The notes: a model not told the origin generated them from the sequence alone. 59,560 nucleotides of DNA from JBAZAX01 sp964568625 (GCA_964568625.1 CAZMQG010000008.1:1-59560), one strand, 5' to 3'; positions 8,330 through 18,241 are shown, numbered from the stretch's first letter. Numbers and translations are program-made.

Positions 8330-8986
8330 ATGAAAAGAATCACAATGATAAAAATACATAATTGCTACTTAATTTCTTTAACAATTTTAATAATAACATT
8401 GGCTGGATGTGCAAAATACAAACCACATCCACTTATAAAACCAGAGAATTCACCTATAATTCAAAAACAAAACGTTGAAGCTTCAATAAAACCTTTATCC
8501 GAAAATGATTGTAAATATTATTTCGATAGAAAAATCATAGAAACAGGATATCAACCAATTCAAATTCATGTAAAAAATGACAGTGAAGAGGCATACTACT
8601 TAGATATTTCATCAATCAATATTCCAGTTGAAAACACTGGAACCGTTGCATCAAAATTGCTTTATGGCCCGTATGACACATGGTTGCCATGGTATGTCGG
8701 AGCATTTACAGGGTTTATTTTTTTACCAGCATTTATACTTTTTGTGCCAGGGATATTTGAATTAGCTAATGTAGAAAGTGCTAATCGAAAACTAGTTTTT
8801 GATTTTAATGAACGAATGTTTGACGAGAGTTCAAAAATTAAAATAAATCCAAATACATGCATGGATAGAGTTTTCTTTATAAAAAAACAAGCCTTACCAG
8901 AAAAAATAAGGTTATCTCTTAAAAATGTCCGAACTGAAGCCTTTTTGGATTTTGATTTTAATATTAAAAAATGTACCTCATGTTAA
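8330..8986 (+). CDS. Lipoprotein of unknown function
   Basis: 218 residues. The signal sequence ends in a clear lipobox, ISLTILIITLAGC, with lipidation expected at the Cys near residue 27. A second hydrophobic segment (about 122-145, WYVGAFTGFIFLPAFILFVP) could cross or associate with the membrane. The rest is polar with an immunoglobulin-like beta pattern (IQIHVKNDSEEAYYLDISSI). No good ribosome site precedes either the ATG at 8330 or the in-frame ATG at 8345. It lies 53 bases after the orphan immunity gene and 8 bases before the next gene, so it probably forms a two-gene unit with it. Family not recognised. Confidence 0.8.
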   Translation: MKRITMIKIHNCYLISLTILIITLAGCAKYKPHPLIKPENSPIIQKQNVEASIKPLSENDCKYYFDRKIIETGYQPIQIHVKNDSEEAYYLDISSINIPVENTGTVASKLLYGPYDTWLPWYVGAFTGFIFLPAFILFVPGIFELANVESANRKLVFDFNERMFDESSKIKINPNTCMDRVFFIKKQALPEKIRLSLKNVRTEAFLDFDFNIKKCTSC

Positions 8987-8994
8987 GGGTAGAA

Positions 8995-10731
8995 ATGTTG
9001 AGAATTCATAATTTATACAAAACAGTATTAATGTTAATTTGTTTGGTATCATATTCATTTGCAGCATCTGATACTCAAATCTTAAAGAATTCATTACGCA
9101 TAATAGAATCCCAAGATATGCAGAATATTTCGAAGCAGGAATATGTTGATGCCTGGGAAAATCTTGCTAATCTTGTTGAAAAAGGGGTAGGCGCGACTGA
9201 GGCAAAAAAAATTATTTCAACAACAGTAGATCGATATAAAGATCTATGGAAAAATATTAGTTTTGGGTCATTTGGAATTAGGTCGGATATTTCACTTTCA
9301 CGGCACTTTGTGATGAAACTTGCAGCCTGTTGCGTAAAACAGTGTTTTTATTACGTTGAAGCAATAGAACTACTTCAACTAATGAAAAATTATATTGATG
9401 CTCAGGAATATGTCGAGCTTGTCGACAACCTGTTAGATACTGAATATGGATCAAAAGAACTTGAAAAAATGGCTCGAGAAGAAATATTAAATGCCGGTAG
9501 CATGTATAGGATTGATAAAGCCTTGACAATATATCGCTGTTTTGTATATAGAAATCTTTTTATCAAGGAAGCATTTTTTGCTGCAGAACAAACCATTAGA
9601 TATTGTAATAATGGAATGTTTGGGATTTTTAATAATCACTACATAATGGAAACCGCATTTCAAGTTTTAATAGCGCTGGTAGATAAAGGCTATTTTGTTG
9701 ACGATACAATCAAAATACTTTCTTACCATTTGAATCATTTTTATAGATTACCCATGACTGAATTACACGATCTATTTATGTACATTGCTGATAATGATTC
9801 GCATAAGCAAGACTTTTTACAGCTTATGAAACAAGCTCTGTCATCTAATGATGCTCGAGAACGTGAGTGCATGCTTAATGCTCTTGCATATATTGTTGGA
9901 TATAATGGGCAGTGGCTTGATGAAGCATATCAGGCCGCAACTCAAGCTTTTTCTGATAATAATGAAGACGTGCGTTGTGCTGCAAGTCAACTTTTTGTAG
10001 GCTTGGCATATGGAGATACGTGTATATATAATGCAATTTATTTCATACACCAGGCTGAAACAGATGAAAATTCTAGTATTAGAGATGATGCACTTAAAGT
10101 ACGTTGTATTTTAGCTGCTCGAGGATATATACTAGCAGAAACATTTGCGTTGGCCAAAAGCGAAACTATTGAAGATGATGTCGCACTAGAACTTTATCAA
10201 GCACTTGTAGAGTCTGGACATTATATGCACGAAGCATTGGATAAAGTAAAGCAGATTATTCAACAGAATGATAACACTATGGATGGAGTATTGACTCTAC
10301 TAACATCATTATTCTTACAAGGATATGAGATTGGAGAGATTAAAATATGTGCCACTACTTACATGAAAAAACTTGGCCGATATTATAATTATGAACATGA
10401 GTTCAGCAAATTTTCTTATAAGCGTATTCTTGCGAAGAAACGACAGGATCTCGCCGTCTTTTATAGACTAAGCGGTGAAGAAATGGAAAATTTTAATGTT
10501 GCATGCAAGTTATTTTTCGAAGGACTATTTGCGTCACCAGATCTTGCACACATAAAAGAATCCTGTACAAAAGCGCTTTGTAAAGAGATTATTGATCCAA
10601 CAAAATTTACAGATATACTTTTTTTGGAAGAATCAGATTTAGTCTCTTGGAGTTTACAATCACTAAAAACATTTGCATCTCGCAAATGGATTTCATACGG
10701 GAATGAAAACATGCCATCGCACATATTTTGA
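8995..10731 (+). CDS. Exported alpha-helical repeat (HEAT-like) protein
   Basis: 578 residues from the ATG at 8995, just after TTAAGGGTAG; an in-frame ATG at 8971 would overlap the lipoprotein gene and has no ribosome site. MLRIHNLYKTVLMLICLVSY is a signal peptide with probable cleavage after SFAA. The rest is helix-turn-helix repeats of irregular length, for example the stretch with DVRCAASQLFVGLAYGD and SIRDDALKVRCILAARGYIL, which read like HEAT repeats. Such proteins are protein-binding scaffolds. It resembles in style, but not obviously in sequence, the repeat protein at 26589-28229. Function unknown. Confidence 0.8.
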   Translation: MLRIHNLYKTVLMLICLVSYSFAASDTQILKNSLRIIESQDMQNISKQEYVDAWENLANLVEKGVGATEAKKIISTTVDRYKDLWKNISFGSFGIRSDISLSRHFVMKLAACCVKQCFYYVEAIELLQLMKNYIDAQEYVELVDNLLDTEYGSKELEKMAREEILNAGSMYRIDKALTIYRCFVYRNLFIKEAFFAAEQTIRYCNNGMFGIFNNHYIMETAFQVLIALVDKGYFVDDTIKILSYHLNHFYRLPMTELHDLFMYIADNDSHKQDFLQLMKQALSSNDARERECMLNALAYIVGYNGQWLDEAYQAATQAFSDNNEDVRCAASQLFVGLAYGDTCIYNAIYFIHQAETDENSSIRDDALKVRCILAARGYILAETFALAKSETIEDDVALELYQALVESGHYMHEALDKVKQIIQQNDNTMDGVLTLLTSLFLQGYEIGEIKICATTYMKKLGRYYNYEHEFSKFSYKRILAKKRQDLAVFYRLSGEEMENFNVACKLFFEGLFASPDLAHIKESCTKALCKEIIDPTKFTDILFLEESDLVSWSLQSLKTFASRKWISYGNENMPSHIF

Positions 10732-10860
10732 ATTAAGCCCAGTGATAAACGTTTGATTTATAGAATTGTATCGTTTATTTTGCATATCATTTTGTTTGTC
10801 GGTCTACCAACATTAAAAAAAGTTTTCTTACAAAATCCTTGTTTTTTCTAACATCTTAGT

Positions 10861-10909
10861 AATATTATGTAATTAACTGTCATAATTCGCCAGTTTATTA
10901 CATAATATT
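10861..10909. promoter_or_regulatory. Inverted-repeat operator upstream of abiEi
   Basis: AATATTATGTAAT (10861-10873) and ATTACATAATATT (10897-10909) are perfect 13-base arms. Inside them AACTG (10875-10879) faces CAGTT (10891-10895), so each arm is 19 bases with one mismatch and an 11-base centre. It ends 8 bases before the AbiEi ATG, next to the GAGG ribosome site at 10910-10913. AbiEi antitoxins are known to repress their own operon by binding inverted repeats in the promoter, so this is the expected operator. Confidence 0.8.
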
Positions 10910-10917
10910 GAGGTAAA

Positions 10918-11556
10918 ATGAAAACAGATATTCGAGATTTACTAGAAACATGGCCAAGAATTTTCATTCGAGATAATGAGTTGGCCATTATTTTGAATAG
11001 AACAAATGATGCACGTTATTCAATTGTAAAAAGAGCCCTGAAAGCCAAAATTTTAATTCGAATTCGAAAAGGACTGTATTTTATTAGCAATAAAATGAAA
11101 CAAGAACTTCCAGATGAATTTGAACTTGCACTTTTCATTTACGAGCCATCAATTGTTAGCTTAGAATCAGCCCTGTCGTACCATAATTGGATTCCAGAGG
11201 CTATTTACACAACTACATGTGTTAGCCCAAAACGAGCACAAGAATTTAAAACTCCGATCGGAATATTCAGCTATAAGCATGTTCCAGAAAAAGGATTTTA
11301 TGTTGGAGTCTCTCGGATACCCAGGAAAAATGCGGCTATCTTTATTGCTGATCCCTGGCGAGCTTTAGCAGATTTTATTTATACAAATCGCAAATCATGG
11401 GGAAATATTGCCCAACTTGAGGCTGATCTGCGAATCGATGTTGATACAGTTATTGAAAGCGATAGACAACTATTAAAACTATTGAGCGAAAGCTATCCAA
11501 GTCCTCGCGTGCGCAAAGTGTTAAAAAAATTTTTAATCGAAATATCAAAAAAGTAA
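10918..11556 (+). CDS. abiEi: AbiEi-family antitoxin and autorepressor (type IV toxin-antitoxin)
   Basis: 212 residues. The N-terminal 60 residues form a winged-helix DNA-binding domain (NELAIILNRTNDARYSIVKR, KAKILIRIRKGLYFIS), followed by the AbiEi core (EPSIVSLESALSYHNWIPEA, PIGIFSYKHVP, IFIADPWRALADFIY). In type IV systems the antitoxin does not bind the toxin but counteracts its effect, and it represses the operon. The neighbours fit: a 19-base-arm inverted repeat directly upstream, and the AbiEii nucleotidyltransferase starting 9 bases downstream. The pair may act in phage defence or plasmid/island stabilisation; which applies here cannot be read from the sequence. Confidence 0.88.
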   Translation: MKTDIRDLLETWPRIFIRDNELAIILNRTNDARYSIVKRALKAKILIRIRKGLYFISNKMKQELPDEFELALFIYEPSIVSLESALSYHNWIPEAIYTTTCVSPKRAQEFKTPIGIFSYKHVPEKGFYVGVSRIPRKNAAIFIADPWRALADFIYTNRKSWGNIAQLEADLRIDVDTVIESDRQLLKLLSESYPSPRVRKVLKKFLIEISKK

Positions 11557-11565
11557 TAGGTTTTT

Positions 11566-12438
11566 ATGAGTATAAAAATTATAGAAGAACGACTAAAAGA
11601 ATATGCACCAACATCTCAACGAGATGAATTAAATGCAATCAAAGAAATTGTCCAGGAAATCGCATTGTGCGCACTTGCACGTTCCGATTTTTTCAAAATT
11701 GCAGCGTTTCAAGGTGGTTCATGTTTGCGCATCGTTCACCATCTCAACAGGTTCTCAGAAGACCTGGATTTTATTTTGCATGAACCAGATAAGTCATTTG
11801 TATGGGAACCCTTTTTGAAATCACTTCAGTTGGAATTTAAATTGTATGCGCTTGAATTCCATATTATTGATCGATCAAAAGCGGACAATGCTATAAAAAT
11901 GGCTTTTTTAAAGGACAATTCTTTCGGCAAGGTTCTTATTCTAACCCATCCTCGAAGCTCTTCTGACAAACAATCAATTCAAATTAAATTAGAAATTGAT
12001 ACAAATCCACCCGCAGGTTCAAACTTCCAATCGCACTTTCTTAATTTTCCATATCCATTTTCAATAGTTGCCCAAGATTTACCAAGCATGTTTGCAAGCA
12101 AAATACATGCACTTTTATGCCGTCCCTATGTAAAGGGGCGAGACTGGTTTGATTTTGTTTGGTATATTTCTAAAACAGTTACACCTAATTACACACATCT
12201 GCAAAAGGCAGTTGAGCAGGTAGGTCCATGGAAAAATCAAATAGTTAATATCTCTAAAGACTGGATTATTGCCGAATTAAATAAGAAAATTGAATCAATT
12301 AACTGGGTAGAAGCAAAAAAAGATGTCGAAAACTTTTTGCGTATACATGAACGACAAGGCCTTGACGTATGGGGATATGATTTTTTTCTTACTATGGTTA
12401 AAAGATTTGCAGAATATCTCCCGCCATCCCCAAAATGA
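11566..12438 (+). CDS. abiEii: AbiEii-family nucleotidyltransferase toxin
   Basis: 290 residues. The nucleotidyltransferase signature FQGGSCLRIVHHLNRFSEDL continues with DF: the GGS turn plus the D-x-D pair (residues about 49-66) that coordinates the metal and NTP. The C-terminal KGRDWFDFVWYI and the closing helices are typical of the AbiEii family. Family toxins transfer nucleotides to tRNA or other targets and halt growth. A GGTTTTT ribosome region precedes the ATG, 9 bases after the antitoxin stop. The GGS and DLDF motifs are intact, so the enzyme looks active. Confidence 0.88.
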   Translation: MSIKIIEERLKEYAPTSQRDELNAIKEIVQEIALCALARSDFFKIAAFQGGSCLRIVHHLNRFSEDLDFILHEPDKSFVWEPFLKSLQLEFKLYALEFHIIDRSKADNAIKMAFLKDNSFGKVLILTHPRSSSDKQSIQIKLEIDTNPPAGSNFQSHFLNFPYPFSIVAQDLPSMFASKIHALLCRPYVKGRDWFDFVWYISKTVTPNYTHLQKAVEQVGPWKNQIVNISKDWIIAELNKKIESINWVEAKKDVENFLRIHERQGLDVWGYDFFLTMVKRFAEYLPPSPK

Positions 12439-12783
12439 TGTTTTATTCTCTTTTCTTTTATAAATTTAAAGCCATAAAAAAATCCTAGCAAATAAAAACT
12501 TGGATAATTTTAACGCTTATCTTATAGCTTGCCTATAAATCAAAGTCAATAAAAAATCACCCTACTTCTTTTTGTGCTTAAAACTTTTGGTACCTAAAAC
12601 CGTTTATTCCCATTTTTTGTCATTTTTCCCTTGTTTTAAGAAATTTTGCAATTATACTCTTATTCCGCTTTGCAAAGCGCGTTTGACAACACTGCTCGAT
12701 TTTAATACCATTATAGATATTATTTTGCAAATAGAAAATATAATAAATATATCCAATTATTTATTATAAATGGGGGAATTTGT
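12439..12783 (+). promoter_or_regulatory. Intergenic region with promoter and palindrome for the phosphatase operon
   Basis: The 345-base gap has no convincing gene. It holds the 14-base palindrome CGCTTTGCAAAGCG (12666-12679), then TTGACA (12683-12688), a 17-base spacer and TACCAT (12706-12711). This is the best sigma-70-like promoter in the area, about 65 bases before the GGGGG ribosome site and ATG at 12784. The palindrome sits just upstream of the -35, where an activator or repressor could bind. Confidence 0.6.
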
Positions 12784-14973
12784 ATGTTTTTTAAAAAATT
12801 TATAACAAAATTATTACTTTTATTTATCTTAGAAAGCTTCATTGGCCTTGCAGCCATGGAGCAAGAGACCCTATTCCAATTAGCCGAAACAACTCCATCG
12901 GTTCAGGCAGTTTTTGGCCATAGATTAAGGTTAAAAAACTGTACTGACAGACCAATTGGCGTTGATGTAAAAAAATTGGATGGTAGTTATTGGGGAGCCG
13001 TAGTAGAAGATGATGAAAGTACGGATCTTGGCTCCATTCATGACAATTTTTTTAGAATTACAATCACCATATATCAAACCCCTGAACTCAAAATTGAACT
13101 TCCACTTGATCAAATGAAGCAATTTCTAGAAATTCCGGCAACTCAAATGCTCTTTTGCATTGTAGATGAAAAGGCAGGCATATACAACGTTCATTTTGAA
13201 CCCGCAGATTGCAAAAAAAACGTACTGTCATCGTTTATAAATTTATCCGCACAAGGAATTGGAGATCATCCTGCATATCGAGCTTTTCCTGCATTTAAAA
13301 ATGAATTAATACGTATGTGCGTTCGCGGAATGGATATGGACACTTTTCAAAAATCCGATCCGGTCAAATTTCATCAATACGTATTAGGAATTGACAGTGT
13401 ATTCACAAATGATGACGTTCAAACCAGGGCCGACAGGCTTATGGAGGAATGGAATCCTAGTTTCTATTCTCAAGACGGAAACTATGCAATTATTGAAAGA
13501 GTTCAGGAATATATCAAAACAGCAAAAACTTTTTTGCTCAACTGTCTTTACGGAATCGTTCAAGCTGAAACTGGCGCGGCTGCGGCTCCTTCCGCCTCAG
13601 TAACCCAATCAGAATACAGTAGAACCTATGAACAGCCGGAAGATGTTTTTACAGCGGAATATCGCAGAGAATCTAAAATTCAAGAGGCTGCGCAAGCTAC
13701 AGACCTTCCAGCAGATCCATTACATATTTTGTTAAATAGAATAAAAGATAAAATTTATTCATATGAAGAACAAAAAAAGTACAATCCTACTGCAAACCAA
13801 CTGTTATTAGATGCTTTTGAAGCAGAAGACCCAGCGATCTCTGCTGACGAATTATATGATTTAATTGAGAAATGCATACAAAATTATGATGAACAGATAA
13901 AAATTAGAGTTGATGATCATAATTCATATATTCAAAAACAAAATATCATTCCTGGAAGTGAAATCTATATTGTGGGTGATATACACGGAAGCATCTACTC
14001 TTTAGTAAAAATTTTATATGACACTTTATTCCAAGTAAAAAGCAACTCAACTTTTGTATTTCTAGGAGACTACTCTGATCGAGGCCTTTTCGGAGCCGAG
14101 GTTCTTGCACTTTTAATGTGCTTGAAACTAAAAAATTGGAACCACGTGTTTTTAATTAGAGGTAACCATGAAAGTTATGAAATGAACTTGCATGGAGGCT
14201 GGGGACAAGATCAGTTTGGAACTTATATCGGATCTTTCAACGCAGAACTAACTGCTAAGTATGGAACTGAAAATGGAAACATTTTGTTATCAAGATTTAA
14301 AGAGTTATATAACCGTCTTCCTATTGCAGTATATTTGGGAACAAACCAAGAGACCTGGGCTCAATTCTCCCATGGCGGATTTCAGCCAGATTTTAATCCG
14401 AATGCTTTTTTATCCGGTACTGAAAATATACAGAAAACAGAATTTGGCGAAAGCAAATTCACCAGCGAAGCTAATGGTTTTGTGTGGGGAGATTTTTATC
14501 TAAAAAATAATCATATAATTCAGGACGTATCAGGAAGAGGCCCCGGGTTGAATTTTATCAGACCTATTCCAAATGTTATGTCATTAGATTCCGGACAAAA
14601 ATCTCCGGAATTTGCAAAAGTTAAAGCAATATTTCGTGGGCACCAACAGGCAGGCTGTGGACTCAAAATGTTCCCACGAATAATAGACGAGTCTATGAAT
14701 AAATATGAAAGTACTTCCGGATTAGGCTTAGAACCAATGCCATGGAGCGAAGTAACACGCCTTGATCGCGATGGTATGATATTTGAAACAGTTCAAAGTA
14801 GAGGTGGATATCCAAACACTGTTTGCAAACTTAGAATTGAACATTATATCCCAATATTTACATTTTCAACTGCAACAGAACATGGCCTGACTAATGAAAC
14901 ACTTTATGGAATTTTACAAACGGCAGACAACTTTAGCAATTGGGTTTTGCAACCAATTCAATTGAATAATTAA
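12784..14973 (+). CDS. Exported PPP-type (calcineurin-like) phosphoesterase, first paralogue
   Basis: 729 residues. A signal peptide (about 1-25) is followed by an N-terminal domain shared with the next gene (FGHRLRLKNCTDRPIGVDVK, LGSIHDNFF, HPAYRAFPAFKNE), a linker, and a metallophosphatase domain from about residue 390. Metal-binding motifs: GDIHG (398), GDYSDRG (428), RGNHE (459-463), FSHGG (about 534) and FRGHQ (about 619). The RGNHE plus HGG plus RGH set is that of PPP Ser/Thr phosphatases (PP1/PP2A type) rather than simple bacterial phosphodiesterases. With its export signal it may act on periplasmic or host proteins. GGGGGA precedes the ATG. The next gene is a tandem paralogue 26 bases downstream. 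Confidence 0.85.
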   Translation: MFFKKFITKLLLLFILESFIGLAAMEQETLFQLAETTPSVQAVFGHRLRLKNCTDRPIGVDVKKLDGSYWGAVVEDDESTDLGSIHDNFFRITITIYQTPELKIELPLDQMKQFLEIPATQMLFCIVDEKAGIYNVHFEPADCKKNVLSSFINLSAQGIGDHPAYRAFPAFKNELIRMCVRGMDMDTFQKSDPVKFHQYVLGIDSVFTNDDVQTRADRLMEEWNPSFYSQDGNYAIIERVQEYIKTAKTFLLNCLYGIVQAETGAAAAPSASVTQSEYSRTYEQPEDVFTAEYRRESKIQEAAQATDLPADPLHILLNRIKDKIYSYEEQKKYNPTANQLLLDAFEAEDPAISADELYDLIEKCIQNYDEQIKIRVDDHNSYIQKQNIIPGSEIYIVGDIHGSIYSLVKILYDTLFQVKSNSTFVFLGDYSDRGLFGAEVLALLMCLKLKNWNHVFLIRGNHESYEMNLHGGWGQDQFGTYIGSFNAELTAKYGTENGNILLSRFKELYNRLPIAVYLGTNQETWAQFSHGGFQPDFNPNAFLSGTENIQKTEFGESKFTSEANGFVWGDFYLKNNHIIQDVSGRGPGLNFIRPIPNVMSLDSGQKSPEFAKVKAIFRGHQQAGCGLKMFPRIIDESMNKYESTSGLGLEPMPWSEVTRLDRDGMIFETVQSRGGYPNTVCKLRIEHYIPIFTFSTATEHGLTNETLYGILQTADNFSNWVLQPIQLNN

Positions 14974-14999
14974 CATTTTTATAAGTGAGGAAACACAAC

Positions 15000-17228
15000 A
15001 TGAAACTCTTTAAAATTTTTGTAATCAAAGCAATATTTTTATTTGCTTTAATCAACTTTTCCGGGCTATCCGCCATGGCGGAAAAAGCCAAAGCACAAAC
15101 AACTCAATCTGCTCAAACCGTTTTTGGCCACAGACTCAGATTAAAAAACTTAACATCCGATCGACTGTTCGTTGAAGTAGAATTTCCTGATTGTGAGGGA
15201 TGGGGAGCCTTGGTAGAAGGGTTTGACAGCATAGATATCGGATCTATTCACGATAACTTCAAAAAAATTATCATTTCAAAATACAAAGCCAATCCATTAT
15301 CTGATGATTTTGACACCTCAGGCACAGAAATGCCACTAGACCAACTGATAAGATTTCAAAGTATTCCGGACAACCATATGTTAAATTATGTGGTTATAGG
15401 AAGATACGGAAAATACAGTTACCACTTCGAACATACAGAATACCAAAAAAACAAACTCTCAGAGATTCCATCAACTAATCCTAATATAATAAACTCTCAT
15501 CCGGCATATCGAGCATTTCCTGCATTTAAAAATGACATTCCGGATATCTTAATATCCGGAAGCCTTGACAGATTTCAGGCATCCAATCCAGTTAAATTTG
15601 CCCAAAATGTCTTAGGCCTTGGCGATGAATTTACACCAAACGATGTCATGGTCAGAGCCAAACGTCTTTTTCAGGAATGGAACCCTGAATTTTATGCACA
15701 AGTCGATGATTTTGAACATATAAAAACAATTCAAAGATATATAAAATTGGCAGAGCACCGCTTGCTCCGCGAACTGCAAACACCCACAGAATCAGAGGCA
15801 GGAACAAGCTCCATGGCTGATTCTTGTACTCAAACGGAATCCGCAATAACTCCATGCCTAGAAAGATTGACGCTTTCAGATCGCGATGCGTCAGCGTCTC
15901 AACCAACACAATCAACACAAAAGCCAACAGTTCAACTACACAACTCAATACAATTAACAATTGATGCAAATTACTTTCATCAATTGTTAAAAAGAATCAA
16001 GCATGGCGTTTCCGGATATGAAGAACAAAGAACTCCAAATCCGGCACACAACACTATGTTGTTAGATGTATTTAATCTTAAACAACCTATAATTCCGTTT
16101 GAAGAGCTATTTGAATTGATAAATAAATGCATACAAATTTTCGATACACAAATCGGAGTTGAGGTTTACGACAATGTTTCATATATACAAAAAGAATTTA
16201 TCACTCCGGAAGCATCATTGAATATTATCGGAGACCTCCATGGGAGTATACATTCATTAATAAGAATTTTAGATAATGCCATTCATAATATGAAAAAAAA
16301 TACCAAATTTGTTTTTCTAGGAGATTATACAGACAGAGGTCTTTTTGGCACTGAAGTTCTTGCAATTTTAATATGTTTAAAAATAGTATGTTGGGAAAGT
16401 GTATTCATGATTAGAGGTAATCATGAATCTTATGTAATGAATTCATATGGTGGGTGGAATATTCCAAATAATGATGCTGCATTTAAAAAAGAATTGGAAG
16501 CCAAGTACGGAATTGAAAATGGAAACAAATTGCTATTACAGTTTAGTGAATTATACAAACGACTTCCTCTGGCAGTATATCTTGGAACAAATAAAGATAA
16601 TTTAGCTCAATTCTGTCATGGCGGTTTACAACCAAATTTTAATCCAAAAGAATTTATTGCTAGCCAAGAAAAAATATGTGGCTTGAAATTTCAAGATGGG
16701 AATTTTAACAGCTCCGTTAATGGTTTTACATGGGGCGATTTTTACCTTAAAAATAACCAAATCATACAAGATGTATCTTCAAGAGGCGATTACTTGGGAT
16801 TTATTAAAAATATCCCTAATGTAATGTCGTCCAATCCAAGCTTACAAGCTCCGGAATGTACCGGAATTAAAGCTATATTCCGTGGACACCAACATACGGG
16901 TTGTGGACTTAAAATGTTTCCTAGAACTGTTGATGAATCAATGGGAAAATATGTCACAGAATTAGGACTCGAACCAATTCCATGGTATAAAGTTATAGAA
17001 AAAGAACAGGATCTGTTTGAAGACAGTATGATCTGTGAAAATGTTAAATATCCTAGTGGCGCCGAATATTCAGAATGGAAGATCAGAGTTTGTCGTTTTA
17101 CACCGATTTATACATTCTCAACCGCAACTGAACACGGGATGGTTGAGGATACATTTTATGGAATTTTGCATATGGCAGAAAATTTTAATGATTGGCTATT
17201 GCAACCAATCCTAATCCCTACAAGATAA
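15000..17228 (+). CDS. Exported PPP-type phosphoesterase, second paralogue
   Basis: 742 residues from the ATG at 15000, 9 bases after GAGG; an in-frame GTG at 14985 overlaps that site. It has the same plan as its upstream neighbour: signal peptide (MKLFKIFVIKAIFLFALINF), N-terminal domain with FGHRLRLKN and HPAYRAFPAFKND, a longer Ser/Thr/Gln-rich linker (about 260-320), then the phosphatase domain with GDLHG (411), GDYTDRG, RGNHE, FCHGG and FRGHQ. All metal ligands expected for the PPP family are present, so both copies look active. The linker is the most divergent part. Tandem duplication is clear; the target is unknown, and secretion to the host is an inference. Confidence 0.85.
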   Translation: MKLFKIFVIKAIFLFALINFSGLSAMAEKAKAQTTQSAQTVFGHRLRLKNLTSDRLFVEVEFPDCEGWGALVEGFDSIDIGSIHDNFKKIIISKYKANPLSDDFDTSGTEMPLDQLIRFQSIPDNHMLNYVVIGRYGKYSYHFEHTEYQKNKLSEIPSTNPNIINSHPAYRAFPAFKNDIPDILISGSLDRFQASNPVKFAQNVLGLGDEFTPNDVMVRAKRLFQEWNPEFYAQVDDFEHIKTIQRYIKLAEHRLLRELQTPTESEAGTSSMADSCTQTESAITPCLERLTLSDRDASASQPTQSTQKPTVQLHNSIQLTIDANYFHQLLKRIKHGVSGYEEQRTPNPAHNTMLLDVFNLKQPIIPFEELFELINKCIQIFDTQIGVEVYDNVSYIQKEFITPEASLNIIGDLHGSIHSLIRILDNAIHNMKKNTKFVFLGDYTDRGLFGTEVLAILICLKIVCWESVFMIRGNHESYVMNSYGGWNIPNNDAAFKKELEAKYGIENGNKLLLQFSELYKRLPLAVYLGTNKDNLAQFCHGGLQPNFNPKEFIASQEKICGLKFQDGNFNSSVNGFTWGDFYLKNNQIIQDVSSRGDYLGFIKNIPNVMSSNPSLQAPECTGIKAIFRGHQHTGCGLKMFPRTVDESMGKYVTELGLEPIPWYKVIEKEQDLFEDSMICENVKYPSGAEYSEWKIRVCRFTPIYTFSTATEHGMVEDTFYGILHMAENFNDWLLQPILIPTR

Positions 17229-17245
17229 TTTTAGGAATTTGATTT

Positions 17246-18241
17246 ATGAATTTTTTAAACAAAATTACATTTTTATTCGTATTGTTTATTTCAAGTACTT
17301 TCTTGGCTTATCCTATGGATAACCAATCGCGTGATTTAAAAACCGTGTTGGAAATTATTTCTACCGGGCATAACTCGAAAGCTGAAAAAGCAGAGTTTTT
17401 TGCTTGCTTGGAAAGATTAACAATAGATTTGGTTCGCAAATACAGAATAACAGATATGGGAAATTCTTTACTCCATTTAGCCGCAATTTATGGAAAGCCT
17501 TTATTCGTAGCAAGACTTCTTTCAACTGATTTATTTAATCTTTTTGAAGAAAATAACTCACATTTAAATCCATGTGGATTAGCAATAAGAAACATTGAAA
17601 ATCAGTCAAACTCTCGTAATCCTGATTTTCAAATTATAAAGGCAAATTTAAAAATTATTGAAATTATAGCCCATAAAGACGAATATTTTTATGCTCATTT
17701 TTCCTACGTTTTATTTTTACTGATAAAATGCTTGGTTAATAATAATTCAGATGATCTCTTCGAAATTATAGATTCTTTTTATCACAGATATTATGAATAT
17801 ATAACCGTCGATGAACAATTTGAGAGAACTAATTCATTTGATTTGTTAATAAACAATAGTACACGCGATGGCTTAATTCTTACATTTTTAAGAGGCCAGA
17901 ATATCGATGCAAGAATCTTAAACAATCAACTAGAATATTTATTGATGCTTGCTTCACAAAATCCCAGGACTTCATTTTTAGATGAAATACTGGCACAGTC
18001 TAATTTAGACAGACATCTGTTATGTGAATTGATGCACGATGGCGAGCGTGGAATATCAAAAGAAATCAGAGAACGCATTTTATCTTTTATTAGAGAAAAT
18101 TGTTCCCATTTATTAACAACACCTGGTGGAGTTGTTGTTCCTGGCGAAGTTCCTGAATTTCGCCCAATAAGAAGAACACGATCTATTTCCCCCGATGTTC
18201 TTGCTGGAATCGGCAGACTTGATTTATCTGATTTACAATAG
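17246..18241 (+). CDS. Exported protein with an ankyrin-like repeat
   Basis: 331 residues. MNFLNKITFLFVLFISSTFL is a signal peptide. Residues about 73-95 (MGNSLLHLAAIYGKPLFVAR plus LL) match an ankyrin repeat core; the following 40 residues could be a degenerate second repeat. The rest is helical, with a basic RRTRSISPDVL tail. It starts 17 bases after the second phosphatase with AGGAATTTGATTT before the ATG, so it belongs to that operon. Ankyrin repeats bind proteins and are common in secreted proteins of intracellular bacteria; here only one repeat is clear. A terminator follows its stop. Confidence 0.78.
   Translation: MNFLNKITFLFVLFISSTFLAYPMDNQSRDLKTVLEIISTGHNSKAEKAEFFACLERLTIDLVRKYRITDMGNSLLHLAAIYGKPLFVARLLSTDLFNLFEENNSHLNPCGLAIRNIENQSNSRNPDFQIIKANLKIIEIIAHKDEYFYAHFSYVLFLLIKCLVNNNSDDLFEIIDSFYHRYYEYITVDEQFERTNSFDLLINNSTRDGLILTFLRGQNIDARILNNQLEYLLMLASQNPRTSFLDEILAQSNLDRHLLCELMHDGERGISKEIRERILSFIRENCSHLLTTPGGVVVPGEVPEFRPIRRTRSISPDVLAGIGRLDLSDLQ

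Noticed and set aside
12572..12769. 65-residue plus-strand ORF in the gap before the phosphatases
   Set aside because: No ribosome site, odd Cys/Phe-rich composition, and it overlaps the palindrome and promoter.
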